DNA from: Flemingiibacterium sp045636265
Lineage (GTDB): Bacteria; Bacillota; Clostridia; Oscillospirales; CAG-272
DNA length: 64,000 nt
Direction of reading: 5' to 3'
Assembly: GCA_045636265.1 (NCBI GenBank)
Contig: JAZTXD010000078.1
Span: forward strand, 62,001 to 126,000
A program made the position numbers and the translations under genes. This document shows, piece by piece, positions 42,487 to 52,525 of this stretch. The notes beneath the pieces are model-generated. The model made no database searches, had not been told where the DNA came from, and was given only the letters and a program-made list of their open reading frames with translations. Positions within the stretch are counted from its first letter, which is position 1. Each line of letters begins with the position of its first letter.

Positions 42487-43089
42487 ATGCTCGGTTTTCC
42501 AAAGAAATCGGAACTGCGAAAGCCGCTTCATAAGAAGGCGATTTTCGAGAGATTAAAACTGAATACAGCTCAGCAGGATCGAGTGGATACCGACATTTCA
42601 CGACTCTACTTCGTCAATGAGATCTCGCCGTTCAGCGTGGGTATTGCAGAGGGCGAGACGGTAAAAATGTTCCACGTCATTCTCGTGTCCCTCAAGCGAA
42701 AGGACTATGATGAGCGAACCATCTCAATGTTATTCCGTTTGATCGACAACAATATGGTTCTCGTGCTTGAGTATGAGAATGAAAGCCGTGTAGCTATTTA
42801 TCACGGAAAGTTGATACAGACCGAATGGAAGCCTACCGAGTCATTTTCTTACGCTTTGCAAGGACTTGATCTTGATTCGGTTTGGAATAACCTGATCATT
42901 CAAATCGGCAACATCGAAATGGATGAGGGCAACACAATTGACGAACAGATTGCCGTAGACGAGCAGCGCGCAAAACTTCTCAAAGAAATAGATAGACTTG
43001 AAAAGCTCGCCCGCGCTGAAAAGCAGCCGAAGAAAAAATTTGAGTTGGTGCAACAGATAAACAAACTAAAGGATGGTGAAAATAAGTGA
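42487..43089 (+). CDS. DUF4391 domain protein (200 aa)
   Basis: Matches DUF4391, a family seen beside PLD/SNF2 helicases and type III methylases. Seen here: FPKKSELRKPLHKKAIFE at the start, a beta-rich middle with FHVILVSLKRKDYDE, and a coiled-coil C-terminus (LLKEIDRLEKLARAEKQP). Function unknown; conservation of this position suggests a helicase cofactor. Confidence 0.82.
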   Translation: MLGFPKKSELRKPLHKKAIFERLKLNTAQQDRVDTDISRLYFVNEISPFSVGIAEGETVKMFHVILVSLKRKDYDERTISMLFRLIDNNMVLVLEYENESRVAIYHGKLIQTEWKPTESFSYALQGLDLDSVWNNLIIQIGNIEMDEGNTIDEQIAVDEQRAKLLKEIDRLEKLARAEKQPKKKFELVQQINKLKDGENK

Positions 43090-43934
43090 GAAAAAGTATA
43101 TTTGATATTGCATCTGCGTCTATAAATATTTCAAATGAAGTTGACCGAATTGTTTCCATGTCTATTAACGAAAAGACCACTTACTATTCACCATACGACC
43201 TCTCGCTTTTTGAGTTTGTAGATAAACGTTGTTTTCGTGATTGGATTTATAGAGGTCACTTTGTTGATGTGAAAGATTTTTTGGATGCTATCAATTATAA
43301 TGAAATTAAAAAAGCCTCCAAAAATGATAATGTTGATGCCTTTATGACACTAATAGAGGTGACATATAATTTTTGGAATTTAGCACATCGCGATATTGTT
43401 GATGAAAAAACAGGGAGTAAGTGGCAAAACAATTTTTATCATTTACGAGATGTTATGCTTGATAATTTAGAGAAATACAACCACAAAGCTTATATTGACG
43501 ATGAACGAGTTTTAATTATTGAAGATAAGCCCGAAGTCACTGCGGTGGCAGAAATTGTTGAACAAGATTTGGCAATAGACATTATCCGGTACAATCATCG
43601 TTCTCTGCAAGGTGAATTGGATTTGAAGAAGACCATTTTGCTTTCACTTGGTGCTGAATTAGAGCCAAGGCGAAAAGAATTGCAGGTGCTTAACAAACAG
43701 CTGTCTGAAGATATTTTCTTTATGCTGAACAATCTTAATGTAAGACATAACAACAGAAGCAAGAAGGATAAGAATTACAAAGAATATGTGGCAAAAATGC
43801 GAAAAGACCGTCTCGAAAAATGGTACGATGAATTGTATGAAATGATGTTGCTTGCGTTTTTGCTTTTGGATAATGTTGAGCGAACATCCCAAGTAAAAGA
43901 ATTGAAGGACAAAATTGTGGGAGGAACAAACTAA
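43086..43934 (+). CDS. Hypothetical protein in the restriction island (282 aa)
   Basis: Not recognised. Mostly helical and charged, without membrane segments; a basic central stretch (NNRSKKDKNYKEYVAKMRKD) may contact nucleic acid. Start GTG 43086 overlaps the DUF4391 stop (GTGA) and its own stop overlaps the Mod start (TAATG). Base composition is more AT-rich than the flanking helicase and Mod 3' part. Confidence 0.72.
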   Translation: MRKSIFDIASASINISNEVDRIVSMSINEKTTYYSPYDLSLFEFVDKRCFRDWIYRGHFVDVKDFLDAINYNEIKKASKNDNVDAFMTLIEVTYNFWNLAHRDIVDEKTGSKWQNNFYHLRDVMLDNLEKYNHKAYIDDERVLIIEDKPEVTAVAEIVEQDLAIDIIRYNHRSLQGELDLKKTILLSLGAELEPRRKELQVLNKQLSEDIFFMLNNLNVRHNNRSKKDKNYKEYVAKMRKDRLEKWYDELYEMMLLAFLLLDNVERTSQVKELKDKIVGGTN

Positions 43935-45814
43935 TGGATAAATTAAAAATGCACAGTCTGAACAAGGTTGACGATAATATAAAGAAGATTGGAGCCCTGT
44001 TCCCGAACTGCTTGACCGAGAGGAAGAACGACGCGGGTGAGGTAGAGTATGCCATTGATTTTGAATTGCTGAAGCAAGAGCTTTCTACCGTTATTGTAGA
44101 GGGCAACGAGGAACGCTATCAGTTTACTTGGCCCGACAAGAAGAAGTCTATACTTGCTGCCAATGCTCCAATCAGCGATACTTTACGCCCCTGTCGTGAG
44201 GAAAGTGTGGATTTTGACAATACCGAAAATCTCTATATTGAAGGCGATAATCTCGCGGTTCTCAAACTTCTTCAGGAAACATATCTCGGTAAGATTAAGA
44301 TGATCTATATTGATCCTCCCTATAATACAGGCAACGACTTCGTTTATAATGACGATTTTGCAGAGAGCGTGGATGAATATCTTGCGCATAGTGGTCAGTT
44401 TGATGACGAAGGAAATAGGCTTTTCTCAAATACAGAAAATAACGGTAGATTTCATACGGATTGGCTAAATATGCTTTATCCTCGACTTAAATTAGCCAAA
44501 GACCTCCTTACGGATGATGGCGTTATTTTCATAAGCATTGATGAAAACGAAGTGCAAAATCTCAGAAAGCTATGCGATGAAATTTTCGGCGAACATAATT
44601 TCATTTCACAATTAGGCTGGCAGAAGGTATACTCTCCCAAAAATCAAGCGCGATACTTTTCCAATGATTACGAATTCATTTTGTGCTACTGCAAAAACAT
44701 TGAACACTTTTCATTAAGATTGCTTCCCAGAACGGCAGAAATGAACGCGCGCTACAAAAATCCTGATAATGATCCTCGTGGAGATTGGAAACCGGGAGAT
44801 TGTGTTGGAAGTGGAGAAAGAAAGAACGGATACTATGATGTTATTAGTCCTATAACAGGAAAAGTGTTCAATGTTCCACAGGGCAAACACTGGGTATATG
44901 CACCTGAAACAATGAAGCAATTACTTGAAGATAATCGAATCTATTTTGGTAAGGACGGTAATGCTTTCCCTGCAGTAAAACAATTCTTGTGTGACGTGAG
45001 TGGTCGAAGAGCTTCCAGTTTGTTAATGTATGAAGATTACGGTCATACTGACATGGCGAAAAAGGACTTAATAAAATTGTTCCAAGATCTTGTGAAGGTT
45101 CCGTTTGATACACCAAAGCCTGTAAAGTTGATTAAGATGTTGAGTATTTTAGGAAGTAACGAAAACGATATTATTCTTGACTTCTTCTCGGGATCAGCTA
45201 CCACTGCACAGTCAATTTTTGAATTGAATGCAGAAGATGAAAAAAGTAATAGAAAATTTATCTTGGTACAACTCCCTGAGCCCTTAGAAAACAACGATGG
45301 TGCGGCTAAAATAGGACTTCACACCATAAGTGATGTTGGAAAGGAAAGAATTAGACGCGCGGCGGAAAAAGTAAAAGAGGAAAATGGAATAATGGCTCAT
45401 GATCTCGATCTTGGCTTCCGTGTTCTCAAGGTTGATTCTTCCAATATGAAAGATGTTTACTATAATCCCGCCGAATATGAACTTAGCATATTTGATATGC
45501 TTACCGACAATATCAAGGAAGATAGAACCCCCGAGGATCTTTTGTTCCAAGTGATGCTTGACCTTGGCGTGCTTCTTTCCAGCAAGATTGAGGAAACAAC
45601 TATCGCGGGCAAGAGAGTATTCAATGTAGCTGACGGATTCCTTATTGCTTGCTTTGACGAGCTTGTAACCGAGGAGACCATTACCGCTATCGCAAAGCAG
45701 AAACCCTATTACTTTGTAATGCGCGACAGCTCTATGGCATCCGACAGTGTTGCAACCAACTTTGAGCAAATCTTCGCAACGTATAGCCCTGATACAGAAA
45801 GAAAGGTGCTGTAA
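43934..45814 (+). CDS. mod: Type III restriction-modification Mod subunit (626 aa)
   Basis: DNA methyltransferase and specificity subunit. The catalytic motif IV DPPY is at 127-130 (IYIDPPYNTGNDF) and the AdoMet motif near 413 reads DFFSGSATTAQ, so the order is beta-class, as in N6-adenine Mod proteins. The middle third (about 200-330) is the target recognition region and is more AT-rich than the ends, typical of shuffled specificity. It acts with Res encoded at the end of the operon. Confidence 0.92.
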   Translation: MDKLKMHSLNKVDDNIKKIGALFPNCLTERKNDAGEVEYAIDFELLKQELSTVIVEGNEERYQFTWPDKKKSILAANAPISDTLRPCREESVDFDNTENLYIEGDNLAVLKLLQETYLGKIKMIYIDPPYNTGNDFVYNDDFAESVDEYLAHSGQFDDEGNRLFSNTENNGRFHTDWLNMLYPRLKLAKDLLTDDGVIFISIDENEVQNLRKLCDEIFGEHNFISQLGWQKVYSPKNQARYFSNDYEFILCYCKNIEHFSLRLLPRTAEMNARYKNPDNDPRGDWKPGDCVGSGERKNGYYDVISPITGKVFNVPQGKHWVYAPETMKQLLEDNRIYFGKDGNAFPAVKQFLCDVSGRRASSLLMYEDYGHTDMAKKDLIKLFQDLVKVPFDTPKPVKLIKMLSILGSNENDIILDFFSGSATTAQSIFELNAEDEKSNRKFILVQLPEPLENNDGAAKIGLHTISDVGKERIRRAAEKVKEENGIMAHDLDLGFRVLKVDSSNMKDVYYNPAEYELSIFDMLTDNIKEDRTPEDLLFQVMLDLGVLLSSKIEETTIAGKRVFNVADGFLIACFDELVTEETITAIAKQKPYYFVMRDSSMASDSVATNFEQIFATYSPDTERKVL

Positions 45815-46353
45815 TGCTTCCTCAAATGAGCTTTAACTTCAACGGCTTTTATCAAACATGGCTTATGCTTGACGAAAAAGTAAAAAACGGTAAAACCGAT
45901 TGCTATTTGATACCTTGGATCGTCAATGGAGCGTTTGCGTGTGAAGTTGGAATAAAATATATATTGGCTCAAAATCAAATTGGCTTTAAAAAAGAACACC
46001 TCTTACATGAGCTATATAATTTGTTGCCGGATAAGCACAAAGCGGAAATATCAAAAGATTTGTACGAACAATGTCCCGGATATACATTGGAGCATTTCAA
46101 TCAAGAAATTTTATTATTATCCGATTCATTCTGCAATTTCAGATATTCTTACGAAAACACGCTAACGTTAGATATCAATTTTTTCAAGATTTGGTGTCAA
46201 GCAATTTTTAAGCAAGTAAATGCTTATCCAATATATGATTTGGTGGAACGTACCGGCGAATCTGATATTACCGAAGATGAACTTGACCAAAAGCTGCTGG
46301 AAGCACAGAACGAAATGCTTTGTAAGCTAAAGAAGAAGGAAAAGCGGAAATAA
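45814..46353 (+). CDS. Hypothetical protein, possibly HEPN-like fold (179 aa)
   Basis: All-helical protein starting in the Mod stop (TAATG). The arrangement (WIVNGAFACEVGIKYILAQ, then HLLHELYNLLP) resembles HEPN-like helical bundles, but no RxxxxH motif is visible, so an active RNase cannot be claimed. Lys-rich C-terminus. Function unknown. Confidence 0.6.
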   Translation: MLPQMSFNFNGFYQTWLMLDEKVKNGKTDCYLIPWIVNGAFACEVGIKYILAQNQIGFKKEHLLHELYNLLPDKHKAEISKDLYEQCPGYTLEHFNQEILLLSDSFCNFRYSYENTLTLDINFFKIWCQAIFKQVNAYPIYDLVERTGESDITEDELDQKLLEAQNEMLCKLKKKEKRK

Positions 46354-46388
46354 CAAAAGGTAAATTTCAATGAAAGGATAACAAAACA

Positions 46389-47087
46389 ATGAGATATCAT
46401 AGACACATGCGAAATTGGATGACAGCGATTTCTGCTATATTTCTTCTTACAACTATTCTTTTTTCTTACTTGCAAGAAAAATATTCATGCATTACCGTTT
46501 TTGCAATAATAAATAACATTTCGATTTGTATCCTTACAGGCTGTTTAATAGCATTGTTGCAGTTTATCATAGGTTATCACAATGCAAAACATGATCACCT
46601 TTTGTTGTTTTATAAAAGCATAATTTTGCTTGAGGACAAAATCATTTATTATCCCTATCAACGTTTGGGGTTTGTTGATGCCGTTTCTGGATTGAAAGAT
46701 ATAAGAGAAGTATTAAATTTTTATTCTGAATCAGTAATTTCATCTTATCGACAAATTGATTTTGATGGACGTTGTGACAAGGCGTTGATTTCTGCTCAAA
46801 CATTATTCACACTATACAAAGATCAGATTGAACCTTTCAAAGAATTCAGAGATACGCTTTGTGATGGAATTAGATTTATGGACAAAACAGAAGTGGATTT
46901 AATTTGCGAAGGAGTCATAGATATTCCAGATGCTACAAGAAAAATGAATGAACTACTGCAAGAAAAAGAAAAAGCCGTCCAAGATGCTTACAACGATGAA
47001 AATGCACGAAAAAAACGTAATGAGGCATACGAAATCTTAGAAACCTATTTGTTTGGCAAATCATCCAAACAGAAGAAATCAAAATAA
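46389..47087 (+). CDS. Two-helix membrane protein (232 aa)
   Basis: Two hydrophobic helices near the N-terminus (about 14-32 and 37-58) are followed by a long soluble helical domain with a basic Lys-rich end. It resembles membrane effector proteins of defence loci only in layout; no family recognised. It is embedded between Mod and Res and is clearly AT-rich. Confidence 0.65.
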   Translation: MRYHRHMRNWMTAISAIFLLTTILFSYLQEKYSCITVFAIINNISICILTGCLIALLQFIIGYHNAKHDHLLLFYKSIILLEDKIIYYPYQRLGFVDAVSGLKDIREVLNFYSESVISSYRQIDFDGRCDKALISAQTLFTLYKDQIEPFKEFRDTLCDGIRFMDKTEVDLICEGVIDIPDATRKMNELLQEKEKAVQDAYNDENARKKRNEAYEILETYLFGKSSKQKKSK

Positions 47088-47118
47088 GCGATACTATTGC
47101 TTAAAAGGAGGTGGACAA

Positions 47119-47850
47119 ATGACGGAACGCATATACCCTGAAGGAGCAAGAAATAATATGCTCGCAGGAATGTATAGCGAAATCGCTATGGAAGCATATT
47201 TCCATGCTACAAAATATTATCGCGTTATTCGAGAAAACGATTATTCTGCTTTTGTAGGATATGAATTGTCAGAACTGAATAAGTACATAGTCAAAACTGT
47301 TGTTTTTTCTGCCATGTCCATAGAATCTTTTCTAAATGATTATGCTGCTGCATGTTTGGGCGATTCGGAGTTCTATTCTAATTTTGACAAATTATCTACC
47401 ATTGGAAAATTTCAGTTGATTGCAAAGTTTATCTTAAAAAGTAAAGTTGAAAAGGACAAGAAATATTACTTTTATTTAAAAACGTTGTTTACATTAAGAG
47501 ATTCTTACATACATAACAAAAGCACTTCATTTGATACTGAGGGCTATGCTACCTTGGAAGAATATTTGGATTACGCACAAGAAGCATACAAAGAAGAGTT
47601 GTCAGAAAAATCATGGAGTTTTGATAAGGACGAAATTGACACCGATTATAGAGGAGCAACCAATGCCTTGAAAGCAATTAAAGAAATTGCTCTGTATTTT
47701 GATGAAAACGATGCAAGGCAAATTGCAATGCATAGATTATTTCATCCGTTGGGATTGCAATTAGGTAGTGAAAAGGAAAAAGAATACAAGGCAATGGTGT
47801 TTTCAGAATTAGGCATTAAGGTGGACGAAAATTATGAAATTCAAATTTAA
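47119..47850 (+). CDS. HEPN-domain protein, candidate RNase or abortive effector (243 aa)
   Basis: Helical protein with the HEPN catalytic signature R-x4-H: Arg127 to His132 in TLRDSYIHNK, preceded by the conserved acidic-helix part (SAMSIESFLNDY). ATG 47119 follows AAAGGAGGTGG, much better than the codon 66 bases earlier inside the preceding gene. Its 3' end overlaps Res by 17 bases. HEPN proteins are common toxins or RNases in abortive infection, so it may back up the restriction system. Confidence 0.75.
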   Translation: MTERIYPEGARNNMLAGMYSEIAMEAYFHATKYYRVIRENDYSAFVGYELSELNKYIVKTVVFSAMSIESFLNDYAAACLGDSEFYSNFDKLSTIGKFQLIAKFILKSKVEKDKKYYFYLKTLFTLRDSYIHNKSTSFDTEGYATLEEYLDYAQEAYKEELSEKSWSFDKDEIDTDYRGATNALKAIKEIALYFDENDARQIAMHRLFHPLGLQLGSEKEKEYKAMVFSELGIKVDENYEIQI

Positions 47851-50800
47851 GATACAACAATACCAAACCGACGCGGTTGATGCGGTTGTCCGCGTATTTG
47901 ATGGACAGCCCTATCAAGATCACGTCAGTTACAGAAGAGATATAGGACAAGCTCAAGTACAGCAAATGACATTTTCCGTTGGCGAAAACGGAGAAGTTGA
48001 GGATATTGAAACCGGCTTCAAGAACGCGAGTCTTGAGCTTTCCGACGATCAGCTTCTCAGGACAATACAGAAAATTCAGTCGCAGAACAACATTAAGCTC
48101 TCTTCGAGCTTGATTAGCGGTAAAAACTGCGGTCGATGCAGCCTTGATATCGAGATGGAAACAGGTACAGGTAAGACGTACGTTTATATCAAGACGATGT
48201 TCGAGCTGAACAAGAAATACGGCTGGTCCAAGTTCATTGTCGTAGTTCCTTCCATTGCTATTCGTGAGGGCGTTAAGAAATCATTCGAGATTACCGCCGA
48301 TCACTTTATGGAGCACTATGGCAAGAAAGCGCGTTTCTTTATCTACAATAGCGCAAACCTTGAACAGCTTGATAACTTCTCGTCGAGCTCCGGCATCAAC
48401 GTCATGATCATCAATACTCAGGCGTTCGCCGCTTCGCTCAAAGAAGACGGAAGAAGCAAAGAAGCACGTATTATCTTCACTAAGCGTGATAACTTTGGCT
48501 CCCGTAAGCCCATTGAAGTTATTGCTGCCAGCCGTCCTATCATCATTATGGACGAACCGCAGAAAATGGGCGGCGAGGTGACACAGAATGCGCTGAAGAA
48601 CTTTAATCCGCTCTTTACCATTAACTATTCTGCAACACACAAAACCCAGCACAACCTTGTTTACGTGCTTGACGCGCTTGATGCATTCAACAAGCGTTTG
48701 GTAAAGAAGATCGAGGTTAAGGGCTTTGAAGTTAAAAACTTCCGTGGAACCGATAAGTACCTCTATTTCGAGAGCATCATTCTTTCCAAGAAGAAGCCGC
48801 CTATGGCTCGTATCGAGCTTGAGATCGGTTACAACAAGTCCATTAACCGTGAGACTCGTATTCTCGGTGTAGGCGATGATCTGTTCTATATCTCGCAGGA
48901 AATGGAGCAGTATCGTGGTTATACGATATCCGAGGTGGATCCTATCAGAAACACCGTTACCTTTACAAACGGCGAAACAATGAAAGCCGGAGAAATTGTC
49001 GGTGATATATCCGAAAAGGATATGCGCCGCATCCAGATCAGAGAGACTATTATTTCTCACTTTGAAAAGGAAGAAAAGCTCTTTAATATGGGCATTAAGA
49101 CGCTTTCTCTGTTCTTCATTGACGAGGTTGCCAAGTACCGTCAGTATGATGAGAACGGCGACGAGGTTCTCGGAGAGTACGGTCGTATGTTCGAGGAAGA
49201 ATATATCAGTGTTCTCAACGAATACACCACGCTCCTTGATACGCCTTATCAGAGATATCTTCGTGAGACTTGCTCGGACGTTTCTGCCGTACATAGAGGA
49301 TACTTCAGTATTGATAAGAAGACCGGTCGTAGCATAAACAGTGAGCTCAAGCGTGGTAGTGAGTTCTCTGACGATATTTCGGCTTACGACTTGATTCTCA
49401 AGAACAAGGAAAGACTGCTTTCCTTTGATGAACCTACAAGATTTATCTTCTCACATTCCGCTCTCCGGGAAGGCTGGGATAACCCCAACGTATTTCAGAT
49501 CTGTACCTTGAAGCACTCCGACAGCCAAACGGCAAAACGCCAAGAGGTTGGTCGTGGCCTTCGTTTGTGCGTAAGCCAGTCCGGTAACAGAATGGACGCT
49601 GAGAGCTGCGGCCCTACTGTACACGATATAAACCTGCTTACCGTTATTGCGAGCGAGAGCTACCGTAACTTCGTAACCGATCTTCAGTCCGATATTAAGA
49701 CCGTTCTTTACGATAGACCTACAGTCGCTACCAGTGAATACTTCAACGGCAAGTACGTTAAGGTCAACGACGTTCCTACGCTCATTGATAAGACAACTGC
49801 CGACACCATTGAATTCTACCTCATAAGCAACGGCTACGTTGATATGAAGCGTAAAATCACAGATAAGTATCGCATGGACGTTCAGATGGGAACTGTTGCT
49901 CCACTTCCTGAAGAGCTCCTTCCTATGACCGAGGGCGTTCAGGCACTTATTCAGTCGGTTTACGATGATTCTATTCTTGACGATATGTTTGCCGATGCAA
50001 AGGAAGCTGCCGTTACGGATAACCCCTTGAACGATAACTTCGCTAAGAAAGAGTTCCAAGCACTCTGGAAACAGATCAATCACCGCTACGCCTACACTGT
50101 TGACTTTGACAGTGCAGAGCTGATTGCCAAGGCGATTGCTCACATTGATGAAAAGCTCTTCGTATTCGAGCTTCAGTACACCACTTCTATCGGAAGACAG
50201 AAAACCGAAATGAACGAGTACGAGGTTGGAAGAGGCGATTCATTCGGTTCTGTTAAGACGAGAACTCAGACGCTTCATCAGGCGGCAACGAGTCAGATCA
50301 AGTACGACCTTATCGGTAAAATCGCCGCAGGTACGACTTTGACGAGAAAAACTATTGCAGCGATCCTCAAGGGATTACGTCAGGATAAGATTTATATGTT
50401 CAAGAATAACCCGGAGGAATTTATCTCTAAGGTTATCAAGCTTATCAACGAGCAGAAGGCGACTATGATCGTTGAGCATATTTCCTACAACCCCATTGAG
50501 GGAGAGTTTGACAGCGGTATCTTTACTGCGGAAAAGAGCAAACAGGCCTTTGATAAAGCGTTTAGAGCTGAGAAGGCTATTCAGGACTACGTATTTACCG
50601 ACGGTTCTGCCGAGCAAAGCATCGAGCGCAGATTTGCGCAGGATCTTGATGCTGCCGCAGAGGTTTGTGTGTACGCAAAGCTCCCCAAGGGCTTCCATAT
50701 ACCCACTCCCGTTGGCAACTACTCGCCTGACTGGGCTATTGCTTTCTACGAGGGCTCTGTGAAGCATATCTACTTTGTTGCGGAAACGAAAGGCACTATG

Positions 50801-50944
50801 GAGAGCCTTAATCTTCGTCCTATTGAGCAAGCAAAGATTTCCTGTGCAAAGAGACTCTTCAACGAGATCTCCACAAGTCAGGTAAGATATCACGACGTTG
50901 ATAGTTACCAAAGTTTGCTGAACATTATGGGGGCGTTAAAATAA
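47834..50944 (+). CDS. res: Type III restriction enzyme Res subunit (1036 aa)
   Basis: ATP-dependent translocase and nuclease. SF2 motifs: METGTGKTYVYIK (I), IIMDEPQKMGG (II), INYSATHK (III), and QEVGRGLRLCV (VI). Near the C-terminus SPDWAIAF and VAETKG form the PD-(D/E)xK endonuclease. The length is typical of Res. Cutting needs two Mod-recognised sites; Mod is encoded three genes upstream. It is last in the operon, followed by a strong terminator. Confidence 0.92.
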   Translation: MKFKFKIQQYQTDAVDAVVRVFDGQPYQDHVSYRRDIGQAQVQQMTFSVGENGEVEDIETGFKNASLELSDDQLLRTIQKIQSQNNIKLSSSLISGKNCGRCSLDIEMETGTGKTYVYIKTMFELNKKYGWSKFIVVVPSIAIREGVKKSFEITADHFMEHYGKKARFFIYNSANLEQLDNFSSSSGINVMIINTQAFAASLKEDGRSKEARIIFTKRDNFGSRKPIEVIAASRPIIIMDEPQKMGGEVTQNALKNFNPLFTINYSATHKTQHNLVYVLDALDAFNKRLVKKIEVKGFEVKNFRGTDKYLYFESIILSKKKPPMARIELEIGYNKSINRETRILGVGDDLFYISQEMEQYRGYTISEVDPIRNTVTFTNGETMKAGEIVGDISEKDMRRIQIRETIISHFEKEEKLFNMGIKTLSLFFIDEVAKYRQYDENGDEVLGEYGRMFEEEYISVLNEYTTLLDTPYQRYLRETCSDVSAVHRGYFSIDKKTGRSINSELKRGSEFSDDISAYDLILKNKERLLSFDEPTRFIFSHSALREGWDNPNVFQICTLKHSDSQTAKRQEVGRGLRLCVSQSGNRMDAESCGPTVHDINLLTVIASESYRNFVTDLQSDIKTVLYDRPTVATSEYFNGKYVKVNDVPTLIDKTTADTIEFYLISNGYVDMKRKITDKYRMDVQMGTVAPLPEELLPMTEGVQALIQSVYDDSILDDMFADAKEAAVTDNPLNDNFAKKEFQALWKQINHRYAYTVDFDSAELIAKAIAHIDEKLFVFELQYTTSIGRQKTEMNEYEVGRGDSFGSVKTRTQTLHQAATSQIKYDLIGKIAAGTTLTRKTIAAILKGLRQDKIYMFKNNPEEFISKVIKLINEQKATMIVEHISYNPIEGEFDSGIFTAEKSKQAFDKAFRAEKAIQDYVFTDGSAEQSIERRFAQDLDAAAEVCVYAKLPKGFHIPTPVGNYSPDWAIAFYEGSVKHIYFVAETKGTMESLNLRPIEQAKISCAKRLFNEISTSQVRYHDVDSYQSLLNIMGALK

Positions 50945-50956
50945 GATTATAATAAC

Positions 50957-50993
50957 AGCCGCGGTATGAGCACGATGCGCTCATACCGCGGCT
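50957..50993 (+). terminator. Terminator of the restriction island
   Basis: Perfect 15-bp stem AGCCGCGGTATGAGC with its inverse around the loop ACGATGC, 13 bases after the Res stop. It lies between convergent genes and may act both ways, although the T-run is short. Confidence 0.8.
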
Positions 50994-50999
50994 TGTTCG

Positions 51000-51350
51000 T
51001 TAATGGAAAATTGTTTCGTTTATCACGATTTCTTCTGCATCGTGTTTGGCGTTGTTCATTTCTTGAACCCACAGGAGAGGGTTTGTAGCTTTGAGTTCTT
51101 CTGTGATGCTGCGATCTTTCGCCAAGCGGGAGATGGTGAGTTCGATCTGTCGCTTTGCTTCCTGCTCGGTGTCGTAGAGGTGCTGATTGAGCGTGCACGA
51201 GGTAAGGAGCGTGGTGTAGGTGCCGCGGCGGTGCTTCTTGAGATAGTCGAGGCGCAGTTTGCCATACTTTCCGATGGGGTAATTGGTCTGCTTGGGGAGA
51301 GTCAAGTCGGGATACATAATGCCGTTTCTTTCTGTGTAAGTTAATTCCAT
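51000..51350 (-). CDS. TnpV family protein (116 aa)
   Basis: Matches the TnpV proteins of clostridial mobilizable transposons: MELTYTERNGIMYPDL, then GKYGKLRLDYLKKHRRGTY and TEQEAKRQIE. ATG 51350 follows GGAG at eight bases. The function of TnpV is not known; its presence supports a mobile origin of this stretch. Confidence 0.85.
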   Translation of the reverse strand: MELTYTERNGIMYPDLTLPKQTNYPIGKYGKLRLDYLKKHRRGTYTTLLTSCTLNQHLYDTEQEAKRQIELTISRLAKDRSITEELKATNPLLWVQEMNNAKHDAEEIVINETIFH

Positions 51351-51443
51351 AATCAAATTCTCCAATCAAATATTTTTTACAAGGTCATTTTACCATTTTT
51401 GTCGAACGTCGGCAAATGTGTGAAATGGCTTTTTCTTTTTTTA

Positions 51444-51569
51444 CTCCGAAAACTTCGGAGCAAGTTGCGCTGAAGATGGGAATAAAAAATATTTTTTGAA
51501 GCTCAGGACAAATTTCGCGTTTTCGATACGGTGTATTAGTGAGAGAACTTCGGTGCAACTTGCACCGAA
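51444..51569. repeat. Palindromes in front of the first parB-like gene
   Basis: CTCCGAA-AAC-TTCGGAG at 51444-51460, and ACTTCGGTGCAA-C-TTGCACCGAAGT at 51545-51569 (12-bp arms). An imperfect version of the second overlaps the first (51452-51475). A related 12-1-12 palindrome lies inside the second parB gene at 54920-54944. Confidence 0.8.
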
Positions 51570-51601
51570 GTAAAAAAGCAAAATTTGAAGGAGAAAACAA
51601 A

Positions 51602-52525
51602 ATGAACGAAATGCTTGAACAATTGAAGATTGATCCCGAATTTGAAAAGGTCATCCCACCGCTGACCAAAGACGAGTACCATCAGCTTGAAGAAAATATT
51701 CTTGACGATGGCAGGATCATGATGCCGATTGCCGTGTGGGGTGACATCATTGTGGACGGACACAACCGCTATCGTATCGCCCGTGAGTATGGGGATATTC
51801 CGTTCTCAACAACACAGCTAACCTTTGCCAATCGTCACGAGGCGATTGCTTGGATATGTAAAAACCAGCTTGGCAGGCGCAATCTGAGCGATGAGCAGAA
51901 GGCATATTTGCTCGGTAAACGCTATTCCGCCGAGAAGCAGATCGAGATGCTACGCGATGAAAACGGCAGGTTTACTCCGTTGGGACAAAATGACCCAACG
52001 GGTGATAGCGTTCGTACAAGCGAGCGTATTGCAAAAGAAATTGGCAAGAGCGAGAAGTACGTAAGACGGGCAGATGAATACGCGCGAGCGCTTGATCTTG
52101 CAGATAGCGTTTGTCCCGGTGTTAAGAAAGATATATTGTTTGGCGTAATCAATCCTACGACCAAAGAGGTGGTTGCATTGCTGAAAGCAAACGAGAATGA
52201 ATTTCCCGATATGATTGATGAGCTTCGAGGAATTAAAAAGCAGGATGAAGAGAAGCTCGAAGAAAGAGAGCCGTTAAGACGACCTATTGAGGAGAGTATT
52301 GTCGATGTAAGTATGGTTGGACTCGCCAATATGTTCATCGACGGTATAAACAATTATCTTACAAGATTTCCAAAGTTGCGACTTGATCCTGCGTATATTC
52401 CTCGCACGTTAGAAGTAATCGAAGCTGTTCACGATTATTTGGATGAGGTGAAAAAAGATCTTTTGGATGCGCTCGCAGAAAGTAATGTTAATACGGACAA
52501 ACCTCAATCGGAGCAAGAATTATAA
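51602..52525 (+). CDS. ParB-like N-terminal domain protein (307 aa)
   Basis: ParB/sulfiredoxin-fold nuclease-like domain (about residues 20-110) with IVDGHNRYRIAREYGDIPF, then a helix-turn-helix (RTSERIAKEIGKSEKYVRRA) and a helical C-terminus. Found in mobilizable elements, where such proteins help partition or control transfer. ATG 51602 follows GAAGGAG. A palindrome (GTTGGGACA-AAA-TGACCCAAC, 51979-51999) lies in the linker-coding part. Confidence 0.85.
   Translation: MNEMLEQLKIDPEFEKVIPPLTKDEYHQLEENILDDGRIMMPIAVWGDIIVDGHNRYRIAREYGDIPFSTTQLTFANRHEAIAWICKNQLGRRNLSDEQKAYLLGKRYSAEKQIEMLRDENGRFTPLGQNDPTGDSVRTSERIAKEIGKSEKYVRRADEYARALDLADSVCPGVKKDILFGVINPTTKEVVALLKANENEFPDMIDELRGIKKQDEEKLEEREPLRRPIEESIVDVSMVGLANMFIDGINNYLTRFPKLRLDPAYIPRTLEVIEAVHDYLDEVKKDLLDALAESNVNTDKPQSEQEL

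Noticed and set aside
48281..49294. 337-residue minus-strand frame inside Res
   Set aside because: It is antisense to a fully conserved helicase-nuclease and has no family match.
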